Source: Arcuatula senhousia (lineage: Eukaryota > Mollusca > Bivalvia > Mytilida > Mytilidae). Taken from it: a stretch of 64,000 bases of DNA. Where the stretch lies: assembly GCA_963971305.1 (NCBI GenBank), contig OZ020317.1, positions 17,130,001-17,194,000 on the forward strand, read 5' to 3'. Shown here piece after piece: positions 48,061-59,522 of this stretch. The first letter of the stretch is position 1, and every line of letters begins with the position of its first letter. The notes beneath the pieces are model-generated. The model was not told the DNA's origin and did not search any database. It saw only the letters and a list, made by a program, of their open reading frames with translations. The translations under genes were made by a program, and so were the position numbers.

Positions 48061-48998
48061 TACCCCCCGCTTTAACAATTCTAAATCCAATTATCTCCCT
48101 TGAATCATATCCGACAGCAACCAAAATTCTTCATGCACATCTCCATATATTGTACATCCTTCATGTAAAATGCCATCAAAATCCATCAAGCGGTTTAGGA
48201 GGAGTTGCGCTTACGAGGTCTCCCATTTAACACCAAGTTTAAAAAGCCTAAGTCCGATTATCTCCCTTGAATGATATCTGACAGCAACCAAAATTCTTCA
48301 TGCACATCTCCATATAGTATACATCCTTTATGTAAAGTGTCATCAAAATCCATCAAGCGGTTTAGGAGGAGTTGCGCTTACGAGGTCTCCCATTGAACAC
48401 CAAGTTTAAAAAGTCTAAGTCCAATTATCTCCCTTGAATGATATCTGATAGCAACCAAAATTCTTCATGCACATTTCCATATGGTGTACATCCTTTGTGT
48501 AAAGTTTCATCAAAATCCATCAAGGGGTTTAGGAGGAGTTGCGCTTACGAGGTCTCCCATTGAACACCAAGTTTAAAAAGTCTAAGTCCAATTATCTCCC
48601 TTGAATGATATCTGATAGCAACCAAAATTCTTCATGCACATCTCCATATGGTGTACATCCTTTGTGTAAAGTTTCATCAAAATCCATCAAGGGGTTTAGG
48701 AGGAGTTGCGCTTACGAGGTCTCCCATTGAACACCAAGTTTAAAAAGTCTAAGTCCAATTATCTCCCTTGAATGATATCTGATAGCAACCAAAATTCTTC
48801 ATGCACATCTCCATATGGTGTACATCCTTTGTGTAAAGTTTCATCAAAATCCATCAAGGGGTTTAGGAGGAGTTGTGCTTACGAGGTATGTGGACAGACG
48901 GACAGACGGACAGACGGACAGACAGACAGACGGACAGACGGACAGACAGACAGGGTGATTCCTATATACCCCCCCAAACTTTGTTTGCGGGGGGTATA
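48061..48998 (+). mobile_element. TIR-like element with five 167-bp repeats and a GGACAGAC array
   Basis: The left end TACCCCCCGC (48061-48070) is the inverse of GCGGGGGGTA (48987-48996). Inside are five tandem units of 167 bp, anchored by CCAAAATTCTTCATGCACAT at about 48121, 48288, 48455, 48622 and 48789, each with GGTTTAGGAGGAGTTG. Units 3-5 are almost identical. The last unit runs into TACGAGGTATGTGGACAGAC, an array of GGACAGAC/GACAGACA steps, GGGTGATTCCTATATACCCC and the right end. Relatives lie at 5480-5900 (inverted) and 54560-54935. No protein is encoded. Confidence 0.75.
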
Positions 48999-49405
48999 AT
49001 AAATAAATGTAAAAATGTACACTCAAAGATTACCAAAGAATGCTTGTGTCAGAAACCTTTGAAAGCATTGGGCCTCCAAAGTACAGGAATTTACGTGTTG
49101 CGGTCGTATCACGCAAAATCAAGTCGCCTTAAACTACTCCTGTCTCGCATACTCACGAGAACACATGTATTATTTTGTTTTCGAAGGCGGTTTAAATAAA
49201 CAGATATTATTTCGAAGTGGAAACGGGAAAGAATGCATTGCATGCTACCGGCTATTATTTTTTTGAGGTGGGGATTTTATTATAGGTCCTTTCATACCCT
49301 AAGAATACCCTTCCAACTGAACAAAATGAAAACGCACTACCACATGTCTTTTCTCTTGTAAGGAAGACGAAAAGGTATCTCATAGTATAGTCACTTTCAC
49401 ATGCC

Positions 49406-49406
49406 T

Positions 49407-49437
<31 letters not shown>

Positions 49438-49470
49438 CACTACACACACACACACACGCACACCCACACA
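49406..49470 (+). repeat. Microsatellites (ACAG)n then (CA)n
   Basis: About eight ACAG steps are followed by an imperfect CACA run with CACGCACACC interruptions. Confidence 0.9.
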
Positions 49471-49859
49471 CCCTTCTTTGTGTTACCTTAATTTATTTTC
49501 CCCTTCTTGTATACTTTTATAATATAGTCTCCTTTGTTTGTTGCATTTTTCAAATAAGAAATGTGTTATTATTTTATTAACTAAATTTGATTTGCACGTC
49601 TTCAATTTTATAAAAATATTGTATTGTATTGTATAAGTAAAGTAAACCTTGCCCCAGGTTTTTGAAAGTATCACAAAGTTGGTCGTAAGACATATCGCAT
49701 GTCAAAAGTTACAACCATGTTACGATGGTCATACGCCCCATCGTATCAAACAAAGCCGTCGTAACACAATCATTAGTGTGATAATCTTATGACCATCACA
49801 AATCCCGGAAACTTGTTTATGGTACGCCATAGCTGCCTTATCATGATGAGTTTCATTAT

Positions 49860-50175
49860 GTGATGATACTTTGTCATGTTATGATGGTACTTTGTCATTA
49901 TGTGATGGTACTTTGTCATTATGTGATGGTACTTTGTCATTATGTGATGATACTTCTTCATTATGTGGTGATACTTTGTCATTATGTGATGATACTTCGT
50001 CATTATGTGATGATACTTTGTCATTATGTGATGGTACTTCTTCATTATGTGATGATACTTTGTCATTATGTGATGGTTCTTCTTCATTATGTAATTAAAC
50101 TTTGTCATTATGTGATGATACTTCTTCATTATGTGATGATACTTTGTCATTATGTGATGATACTTTGTCTTTATG
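49860..50175 (+). repeat. 21-bp minisatellite, left arm, about 15 units
   Basis: The unit is GATGATACTTTGTCATTATGT. Variants include GATGGTACTTTGTCATTATG and GATGATACTTCTTCATTATG. Alternation of TTTG and TTCTTC variants suggests duplication of two-unit blocks. Confidence 0.9.
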
Positions 50176-51257
50176 AGATCAAAGTTTATTATTATGAACA
50201 GCGCTGAAAACAATAGTCATTTCTTATTTTGTTAAACGGGTAACTTTTCTGTGTATCCCCCAAAACAATCGTTTCCAATAGGTCGCTTTCTCGAATTTAA
50301 AATCAATAACCAATATATAATTCATTATATATTAAAACTTTGTAAACAACATCTTTCTTCTTTTATGCGGTTTTACTTAACGTTCATGTATACGTTTACC
50401 TCAAAATAGCTTAAATTTAGATCGATTTTTCAGTATATGTACAGCAAAGACTGCATATAAAATTCAAAAAAAAAACCGTAGCAGGACCTAGATATATTAA
50501 TGTCTTATCTATTTTTATTAATATTCTTATGATTCGGTCCATTATTGTTAAGTTCTGCTTTTTTTCCCTTTTTTGAGCAAAGCATATTTTAGGTATCAAT
50601 AACACCCTTGCACATGGCCTCAAAAATCATGGGACATTTAATTATAATTTAACCAAAAGTGTACACCAACATATCAGTTGAGAGGTACTAAAAGGGATAT
50701 TTTGTCCTTCTTCAAAATACATTTAACGCAAAAAAAACTGTACTGACAAAATGTACTATCTTCAATAAAATTAATGTATGAAAATAATAATAGGTCCTAC
50801 TATACTTTATTTGACCTGATAAAATGCCGTTTGAGCTGTACATATACTAAAATTTTCTTCAAAAATTTTTAAACTGTCCTGTTGAACCTTAAAGATTCAT
50901 TAACATGTTTTTAGTTCTTTATTTTTAGCTCGGGATTTAAATCTGTTTAAAACTGTTCGGGTTTTAGCGTCTTTCATTCAAAAATAACAGAAAAAATACA
51001 ATCTATCTCTAGAGGATGCGTCTATCAACAGTAGTTAAAAACAAAGTAATTAACCACTAAAGAAGAAAACTGTTGTTTAAAAAGTTTTCATATATAATAA
51101 ATTATGTATTGGTTATGGATTTGAAATTCGAGAAACCAACCATTTGGAAACTTTTTTTTGGGGGGGGGGGGTACACAGAAAAACCACGCGTCGAACAAAA
51201 TATTTGTCATAAGAAAAGAATATTTTTAACCGCTGTTCATAATAATAAATTTTGATC

Positions 51258-51485
51258 TCGTAAAGACAAATTATCATCACATAATGACAAAGTATCATCA
51301 CATAATGAAGAAGTATCATCACATAATGACAAAGTATCATCACATAATGAAGAAGTACCATCACATAATGACAAAGTATCATCACATAATGAAGAAGTAC
51401 TATCACCACAGAATGAAGAAGTATCATCACATAATGACAAAGTATCATCACATAATGAAGAAGTATCATCACATAATGAAACACA
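51258..51485 (-). repeat. 21-bp minisatellite, right arm, about 11 units, inverted
   Basis: The units are ACATAATGACAAAGTATCATC and variants, the inverse of the left array. The right array has fewer units than the left, so the arms have changed length independently. Confidence 0.9.
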
Positions 51486-51521
51486 TCATCATAAGGCAGC
51501 TATGGCGTTCCATACTTGTTA

Positions 51522-54500
51522 AAGTATAGGTATAACTGTTTTTGATATTATATGAATATGTACAATCATAATGGTCAAGTCCAATATTAAATGATAAATA
51601 AATATATAAAATAGAATAGTAAGCATTTAATATTGTGGACTTGTGAATTTTGCCTTATGAACCATTAGAAAGAATTCGGAGTCGACCATTATTTTAGATG
51701 AGACTGGGAAAACTTTTGTAGGACATAATTGCATAGGTTTATAACATTAGCCATGACAATCTATTTTAGAAGGGACCGACCATTTCATTTGGATGTTTCT
51801 GGCCGAAATGGTTTTCGATGCAGACGCAAAACAATTTATGTAATTAAAGGTGTTTTCTTTTCTTTTGCTTTTGAAATAAATATGTTATTCTCGTTACGAC
51901 TTGAGCTCGCATTGTCAGTCCTGTTCAATACGTCAATTTCGGGTTATTGCGGAATGGCTGGGGAATCCGGAAAAGGTTCTTTTATTATATATTTTTCTAG
52001 GCATGACGACTTCCGGTGCAATTAAGAGCAATAGATCAAAATAAATATTGCTTGTTGTTTATTAAAGACAGAATCTTCAATTTTGACAATATTTCTATGC
52101 ACGTAAGAATATTTCTTCATTCAATTGAAGTATTTACCTTTCATAGAGATGTTATTGTTTTGATGATCTCACAATCACTTTTGAATAAGTCTACATGGCA
52201 GCAAACCAGTTTGACTCACAAACTGGTAAAGTCACGTGATAATTTCTGTGTAATTGAGGGATTTTTCCGGAAAAGCAATGAACTCGAAAATGACGTATTG
52301 TGCTTTGTGGATTGTGCGTAAAATTTTTGTTGGTGCTGTTTTTTTTGCTGGTTTAACCTTTCTCTCTCTTGGACTTTTAACTTGGAAATGCCCCTTTTAT
52401 TGGTATATCTTTTTTTTCTCAGATTTAAAATATTTATTAGCAAAAACCATGTCCTCTTCAAGTTAAAGGTCCTTAATAATATTTCCTATTGAATTTAATT
52501 AGTTTGAGTTGTTCTGTAAACATTCCATTCTTAAATACGTTCTAAAACTTCCCCTGTAGTCTTTGAAATTTTATACAAGTAAACAGGGTCCTTAAGATCG
52601 TTGCATTTCCAATATAATTATACTTGTGATCATCATAACTCAGTGCAACCATTTTACAACACCTCTGTAGGAGTCGTAAGATTTTGACAAATTTTGCGAT
52701 GCATTGCAATTTACGATCCTTTCGAAAACACAGTTTAAGACTGCGACGTACCGTAAGACCATCTTTTGACACGTCGTAGTCGTAAGATACCTTCGGAAGC
52801 CTGGCCCCAGTTTTATATAATTTTCGTGAAGGCACGTATTGTATTATCAAAACAATTCAACAGTACTTTCGATATGTTGTTATTCTTAACAATCTATCAT
52901 GACACGCTAAAACAAATTCATTAAAAATTGAAACAAATAAACAATTAAAGGAAAAACAATGACAAACAAAACACACAAAAAAATCAAAACCAAATCAAAA
53001 CACACACCCCTTAAAAATGGCCCACGACCACATTAGATGTGGCCTATAATACAGTTATATCATCTTACCTTTAACAGCTCAAGGTATAAGTTCTTTATAG
53101 AATCAAGATATATTTTAGTTCCGAAGAAAAGTTCTGTTCAATGTATCTTGACAGTCGCTGTTAAATTGTTTTTTCAAGTATCCTTTCAATTATATTTCTA
53201 TTTTTTACTCCGCTCAATCATGTATAACACTCATTAACACCATCAATCAGAACATTCTGTTTTTGGCACTAAGGCTATTGTAGTTAGATGGCTATCAGCT
53301 CAGTAAATAAGAAGAATATTTCAACAAGGATTGTACGCATCTGTCTATTAAGTGGATGGCAATTGAAGAGGCGCTCTCTTCTGTTTAATAAACAAATCAA
53401 TTCTAAGAGGCAATTCCATAATTATAATAAAGAACTTTTTGTAATATCCGTATAATCAATTTTCTGATAAGGTGGGTAAGGATTACCAGTTTCAATGATC
53501 AGTTTAATTAGATTATAGAGATTTTAGGATTAATACAAACCAATGCCTTAAATAAAGTTGGTCCCTCTTACTTTCTTAAAATTTGATAAAATATATTCTT
53601 GAGAAAATTCCTAATTTAAATTAAAAAAAACGCATTTACACGCGAGAATATGTCCTTTGTACATAAAAGAGTTTAATCTTATATAGAAGCCGGATTTTCC
53701 TTTGAAAATTAAGTTGGAAAGTTGAATTTCTATTTGTAAGTTCCTGTGATCATATGGGAACAAAACTGGACAAGTTTTCGATTTATTTACCAGTGATCGT
53801 AAGAATTTTGCTTCATATAAAAGGAGAAACAAAATTATCAAGTCATAGTACAAATTGAATAGGTACCCATTTGTCACAGGCTCCTTTATTGAATATATTG
53901 TTTTTTAGATCAGTTGGATTTTCCTCTATAATTTTCTTTTTTATGCTAATGAACCGATTCCGTTATCTCTTTATATTTTCTACACGTACTAATTATTGTT
54001 TTCTAAAGAAAACTATTTATTTTCAATCAATTTGGGTTTTAAGAATAAAATGCATATATTCTATCATTTTCTCAAATAAAACGATGGAGTGAAATACACT
54101 GTATAAGAAAAAATGTAAAAACGTCTAAAACTGTTAGAATTTCAGCAACAAAAAAATACTGGATGGTTAGGATATTGAAAGAAAAACAGCACAAGTCTAC
54201 TGTTGAAGCTGTCTAAAGTCTTCATAAGAGTTATAGTTATAAAACAGACAAATTAATTCTAACAGCCAATTCTACAATCATGATAATGGAACGCTGAAAT
54301 GAATACTTGACTAATATCCGATTTATGTGTAATCAAGCACTTCATACTAATGGTCAAAATTAATTTTAGTTCAACTAATGGCAATTTAAAAGATGTTAGC
54401 AGAAGTGGGAAATCTAAATACGTGATTTGATTTAAAACATCACAATTGCTATTGTCCAAAGTACAAATGTTTGCCTCATCGTTTTTGAACCATCGTCTTG

Positions 54501-54555
54501 TTTCTAATAAAATATACCAGGAATACTATACGCGGGCACACAAAAGGATACACCC
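51522..54555. other. AT-rich intergenic sequence
   Basis: No gene is supported. Short stretches near 51890 (TTCTCGTTACGACTTGAGCTC) and 52330-52420 (GCTGGTTTAACC, CTTGGACTTTTAACTTGG and AAATGCCCCTTTT) faintly resemble the Penelope-like 3' UTR. They could be another very old relic. Confidence 0.4.
52700..52812 (+). repeat. Dispersed repeat, relative of 34595-34695
   Basis: CGAAAACACAGTTTAAGACT, then GACACGTCGTAGTCGTAAGA and TACCTTCGGAAGCCTGGCCCC follow the same order as 34595-34695 in the same orientation. Confidence 0.5.
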
Positions 54556-54559
54556 AGCT

Positions 54560-54935
54560 TCATACCGAACTGTATAGAACAAACATCCAAAAATCCAATT
54601 ATCTTACCTGAATGACATTGGAGAGCAGATGAGTTTGTTTATTAATATCTCAATTTTTGTGTACTTTGGAAATGTTGTGCTTACATTTTATTAGATATCA
54701 CAACTGGCAAGTCTTTCCTCTGAGTTCACGAGCGATGAACAAAGTTTACCCATATTCACGTAAAGTTGTCTTATCGTATCGAAACACTAAAATTTACCTA
54801 AACCATTTTTACGTTAACAGAACTAAATAGGGATAAGTATGTGGACAGACAAACAGACAAACGAACAGACATACGGGGTGATTCCTATATATTATCCACT
54901 CCAATAACTTTGTTTACAGGAGGTGTAAATATTAA
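54560..54935 (+). repeat. Degenerate copy of the GGACAGAC/GGGGTATA family
   Basis: CCAATTATCTTACCTGAATG corresponds to the CCAATTATCTCCCTTGAATG of the 167-bp unit. AGTATGTGGACAGACAAACA and GGGGTGATTCCTATATATTA, then AACTTTGTTTACAGGAGGTG, correspond to the right end of the 48061-48998 element. It directly precedes the 38-bp array. Confidence 0.65.
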
Positions 54936-54959
54936 CACTTGTTCCTTTTGAAAAATAGA

Positions 54960-55204
54960 AATCATGTGATTTTGACATATCTCGTGTACCAAAGCATCAA
55001 GATCGTTATGATTTTAACGTTCTTCATTTAACAAAACATGAACCAAGACTAGCTCGTTCTGGTTTTATGGATTTTAACATACCTCTTGAACCGAAGCATC
55101 TAGGTTAAATCTGGTTTAAACATGCCTAATGTACCAAATAATCTGGATCATTGCTATTTTAACAAAATCTGTACCAAGACTGGATCATTCTGATTTTAAC
55201 ATAC
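54960..55204 (+). repeat. Degenerate left flank of the 38-bp array
   Basis: Diverged 38-48 bp units (GATTTTAACATACCT, GTACCAAAGCATC, CTGGATCATT variants) lead into the homogeneous array. The gradient from diverged to uniform is typical of an array that turns over in its centre. Confidence 0.75.
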
Positions 55205-56710
55205 CTGTTGTATCAAAGCATCTGGATCGGTGTGATCTAACATGCCTGTCCCAAAGTATCTGGATCGGTGTGATCTAACATGCCTGTCCCAAAGTATCTG
55301 GATCATTGTGATCTAACATGCCTGTCCCAAAGTATCTGGATCAATGTGATCTAACATGCCTGTCCCAAAGTATCTGGATCATTGTGATCTAACATGCTTG
55401 CCCCAAAGTATCTGGATCATTGTGATCTAACATGCCTGTCCCAAAGTATCTGGATCATTGTGATCTAACATGCCTGTCCCAAAGTATCTGGATCATTGTG
55501 ATCTAACATGACTGTCTCAAAGTATCTGGATCATTGTGATCTAACATGCCTGTCCCAAAGTATCTGGATCATTGTGATCTAACATGCCTGTCCAAAAGTA
55601 TCTGGATCATTGTGATCTAACATGCATGTCCCAAAGCATCTGGATCGGTGTGATCTAACATGCCTGTCCCAAAGTATCTGGATCAATGTGATCTAACATG
55701 CCTGTCCCAAAGTATCTGGATCATTGTGATCTAACATGCATGTCCCAAAGTATCTGGATCGGTGTGATCTAACATGCCTGTCCCAAAGTATCTGGATCAT
55801 TGTGATCTAACATGCCTGTCCCAAAGTATCTGGATCAATGTGATCTAACATGCCTGTCCCAAAGTATCTGGATCATTGTGATCTAACATGCCTGTCCAAA
55901 AGTATCTGGATCATTGTGATCTAACATTGCTGTCTCAAAGTATCTTGATCATTGTGATCTAACATGCTTGCCCCAAAGTATCTGGATCATTGTGATCTAA
56001 CATGCCTGTCCCAAAGTATCTGGATCATTGTGATCTAACATGCCTGTCCAAAAGTATCTGGATCATTGTGATCTAACATGGCTGTCTCAAAGTATCTTGA
56101 TCATTGTGATCTAACATGCCTGTCCCAAAGTATCTGGATCATTGTGATCTAACATGCCTGTCCAAAAGTATCTGGATCATTGTGATCTAACATGCATGTC
56201 CCAAAGCATCTGGATCGGTGTGATCTAACATGCCTGTCCCAAAGTATCTGGATCAATGTGATCTAACATGCCTGTCCCAAAGTATCTGGATCATTGTGGT
56301 CTAACATGCCTGTCCAAAAGTATCTGGATCATTGTGATCTAATATGGCTGTCTCAAAGTATCTGGATCATTGTGATCTAACATGCCTGTCCCAAAGTATC
56401 TGGATCATTGTGATCTAACATGCCTGTCCCAAAGTATCTGGATCAATGTGATCTAACATGCCTGTCCCAAAGTATCTGGATCATTGTGATCTAACATGCC
56501 TGTCCAAAAGTATCTGGATCATTGTGATCTAACATGGCTGTCTCAAAGTATCTTGATCATTGTGATCTAACATGCATGTCCCAAAGTATCTGGATCATTG
56601 TGATCTAACATGCCTGTCCAAAAGTATCTGGATCATTGTGATCTAACATGCCTGTCCCAAAGTATCTTGACCATTCTGGAACATTGTGATCTATCATGCC
56701 TGTCCCAAAT
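55205..56710 (+). repeat. 38-bp minisatellite, about 39 units
   Basis: The unit is CTGTCCCAAAGTATCTGGAT followed by CATTGTGATCTAACATGC. Units differ at a few positions: GATC followed by ATTG, GGTG or AATG; CCCAAAG, CCAAAAG or CTCAAAG; GCCTG, GCATG or GGCTG. Blocks of variant units recur (CCAAAAG, then GGCTGTCTC with CTTGATC, near 55885, 56045 and 56500), suggesting multi-unit duplication. It ends with a broken unit at about 56650-56720. Part of the array has no stop-free frame and it is not coding. Confidence 0.95.
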
Positions 56711-56719
56711 ATCATTGTG

Positions 56720-57171
56720 ATGTCAAATACATTTAAATCGGCGAAAAGTTACATTATCCTCGGTACAAAATTTCATATCAAGCATACCTATAAAAAGTTT
56801 TCAATTAAAAAAGTCACACTTGTTAACATTGTAAACTAACAAATTTAAATTTTGATTTTTGATTATTTGATTATCACATAGCCAGTGTGTCCGCCCTCGT
56901 AGTTAGATTTTGCTTTTTATTTTTTGGTTTTGGTTTCTTAATTTTTCAAAACTTAGATCCTTTCTGATAAGATATAAAATATAACTTGTTTTTGTATACT
57001 CAAAATAATCTTAAATTACTAGTATGTGTCTGCTTTTCATTCTATCGTAGTCTAAAAACTTAGAATTATAAATCAAACTGTTTTATTGACTTTAATTCAA
57101 AGTGTCCGCCTATATGTTTATTAACAATCTGGAAAAAGTTAAGGTTCCACTCAAGTCAAATTCTGGGACAT
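56720..57171. other. AT-rich spacer between minisatellite and foldback element
   Basis: Nothing recognisable. Confidence 0.4.
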
Positions 57172-57179
57172 GCTTTTTC

Positions 57180-58226
57180 GGGTGAAGGTAATCATCGAGT
57201 TCGAGTCAGAGTTAAAGTTCGAGTTAGAGTTTGAGTTATTTTTCGGGCTCGAGTTAAAATTTTACGAAACTCGAAACTTTGCTCTTCATGGCAATAATCG
57301 AGTTACGACTCCAGTTCGAGTTCTAGTTACAAATCGAGTTAAAGTTCGAGTTACAAAACAATTTAGATATTTATTTTATCGCATTTTTTTTAAATGATAG
57401 ACGACAGATGTAAATATTAATACGCCTATTTAATTAACCGAATTTTTATTGAAAAGCAAATGTACGAAATTTTGCGCCGAACATATCAATAAATTAATTA
57501 ATTAAGTATTAGCTGTAATAAATTTTCAATTGATTTATAGAAGCATATTAAACTAAATTTTTCATGTTGCACATTTTACATAAACATAATCCGTCTAGTT
57601 TATGCTTTTATTACCTCCCGCCTTCCCTCTTACTTACATCAGAACAATTGGATGCCAAGTTACGTTGACCCAAAACCTAGTTTCCGAGATATGAAGGTAC
57701 ACACCAAACTTTAAATATACATGTCAATATTGAAAGAGAAAGATGTGCAAGGTTAAAGTCATAAGACAGGGATGCTGCCTTGTTGGTCAAGTGCCGAGGC
57801 ATATGTAAAATAATTCTATTACACCTCCGCTTGAAAATTAAGATGGTATGTATTGATAGGGTGTCTGTTAAACCCCTCAATGGATTTTCATGAAATTTTC
57901 AAACAATCTTGATGACATATAGATGCGCCTATTTAAAGTTGGATTGTTTTGAAGTTTTGGTTTTCTCAAAGCAAACATGGACTAAGCCATTTGACAACAA
58001 GAGAACTGAACAGATTTTCATGAAACTCGGATTTACATGTACTACATTAGATGGCCCCTTTTGTACACATATACATTTTCTTTGGGGCATTATATAAATA
58101 TGCACACTTATTGGATTTGAATTATACTGTTTCGAGTTAGCTCAAATTTGAACTCGAACTCTAACTCGAACTTTAAACTCTAAATCTAACTCGAACGAAC
58201 TCGAACTCGATGATGACCTACACCCT
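57180..58226. mobile_element. Foldback-type element with GAGTTA/GAGTTCGA arm repeats
   Basis: The left arm (57180-57365) opens GGGTGAAGGTAATCATCGAG and continues with many GAGTTCGAG, GAGTTAAAG and GAGTTAGAG steps. The right arm (about 58128-58226) holds the inverse TCGAACTCTAACTCGAAC steps and closes GATGATGACCTACACCCT. About 760 bp between them has no gene. The flanks read GCTTTTTC (57172-57179) and GCATTTTC (58227-58234), a candidate 8-bp duplication with one mismatch. The plus-strand frame at 57170-57397 (glutamate/leucine repeats) is produced by the hexamer array. Confidence 0.75.
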
Positions 58227-58309
58227 GCATTTTCTATGTAAATTCGAAAATAACACAGATAAGGTCAAGACAATATTAAACTCAATGGTCATGAAAATGA
58301 ATTTTTACC

Positions 58310-59440
58310 TGCGTGACCGAAGGCAAAGCAGGTTTAGTAGTTGAGTCACTCCGTCCGTCCGTCCGTCTTGTGTAATTTGAATCTATCTCAAAATCAAACA
58401 GTAGATTTTTCTGAAATTTTACACAGTTATAACAGATATATTGAAGATTTGCACCTCATCTTCTTTTAGTCGCTTAAAAATAAAAATAAAATATGTTTGC
58501 GCAAATGATATATTGGTGCAATTAAGTTGTGGCCACAAATTGGCCCAAACGGATATCTCCCAGAAATAAGGGCCCGTAAAGCGGCCACGAAATGACTTCA
58601 TTAATTGTTTCTGCAATAAGTTTTGTTCTGGTAAACCAAATGCTATCAAACTTTATAGTAATGTGTCTTACTATAAAAGAAAGGATGGGGTTGATATTTG
58701 GTGTCCCGTCTCTTTTCGTTTTGAAATAAGGGACCCAAAAGGGTAAAAAAATTGAAACTTTTATTTGTTTTCCACAATATCTTTAGCTCTGGTTTACTGA
58801 TTGCTATGAAACTTTACAATTTGTCCTTATGATAAAATTGATTGGAATGTTTTTTTTTAGGTCTCCACTTTTCACGTTAAGAAATTAGGTGCCCAAGAGG
58901 GGCAAAAATCTAACTTTTTTATCTACGGTCAGATTTTGGAATTTTTTCAGGCATTTTATTTTTTTACATATATTGGATACAAAATGGAGGATAAATTTCT
59001 TCTAGACCCCATTTTAATGTTGAGCAATTTGGGGGTCAAAAGGGAAAGAATTGAAAATTAAAACTATTTTTTTGTCTATTTATTTTTTTTTTAATTTTAC
59101 CTTCGTGTTAGATATTAGGATCTTAAATGCATGGTGTATTTTTATTTGTCATGCTATCGATATTATTTTTTTTAATTCACTTCAATGAAGAATTAATAAA
59201 TTCACATTTTAGTTCATTAATGAGTAAAATTTTCATGTTTTTTTAATCGTTTAGAAAATTTATTTATAAGTAATGATTGTAATATTTTTTTATGTATAAT
59301 CCGCTACATATACCCAATAAAAAAAATATGAAAGTCAAACACACTGAAACATTTATTATTTTTATTCTTATATAAATACATTTTTTCATCAAAATATAAC
59401 TAGCTTGCACGTCTAGTTATAATTTAAAGGAATAAATTTA
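58310..59440 (+). repeat. Possible dispersed element starting with a CCTGCGTGACC hairpin
   Basis: CCTGCGTGACCGAAGGCAAA followed by GCAGG can fold on itself and is followed by GTCACTCCGTCCGTCCGTCC. A later block AACTAGCTTGCACGTCTAGTT at 59398 may be the far end. The interior has stretches like AAATAAGGGACCCAAAAGGG and GAAATTAGGTGCCCAAGAGG that repeat loosely. The limits are uncertain, and no protein is seen. Confidence 0.35.
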
Positions 59441-59519
59441 TTCAACTTTTGAGTAGAACATTGTTATTTTGGACTTTTCCTGTGTAATTCCTAGGAAATG
59501 CATGTCCCAGTTTTTGACT

Positions 59520-59522
59520 TTA
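59520..59522 (+). repeat. Target duplication TTA, left of Harbinger-like copy 1
   Basis: TTA precedes TGGCCCTGTCACAC. The matching TTA is at 61004-61006. Confidence 0.7.

Larger units (their letters stand above)
49819..51513. mobile_element. Foldback-type element with 21-bp minisatellite inside its long inverted arms
   Basis: The ends ATGGTACGCCATAGCTGCCT and, inverted, ATGGAACGCCATAGCTGCCT match. The inverted similarity runs inward through a 21-bp tandem array (about 15 units left, about 11 right) and then non-repetitive sequence (TTTCTCGAATTTAAAATCAA facing its inverse near 51113-51136, with AACAATCGTTTCC and TAAACAACA blocks). The left arm reaches about 50370 and the right begins near 51065. 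The flanks read ACTTGTTT (49811-49818) and ACTTGTTA (51514-51521), a candidate 8-bp target duplication. The middle of about 700 bp has no recognisable gene, so the element is non-autonomous. Open frames such as HYVMILCHYVM arise because 21 is a multiple of three. Confidence 0.85.

Noticed and set aside
48772..49199. Thr/Asp/Arg-rich frames around 48.9 kb
   Set aside because: They are created by the GGACAGAC array at the end of a repeat element. Frames are open on both strands there, as expected of the repeat.
49773..50213. 146-residue minus-strand frame of HHIMTKY repeats and its plus-strand mirrors
   Set aside because: It is a by-product of a 21-bp minisatellite, which stays open in several frames. 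It lies inside the inverted arm of a foldback element with no gene-like flanks.
55205..56710. CRISPR-like array
   Set aside because: The 38-bp units are directly contiguous with no unique spacers, and the genome is animal. It is a minisatellite.
57170..57397. Glu/Leu repeat protein (possible coiled coil)
   Set aside because: It is produced by GAGTTA/GAGTTCGAG steps in a foldback arm; the inverse array on the other side shows that it is structural DNA.
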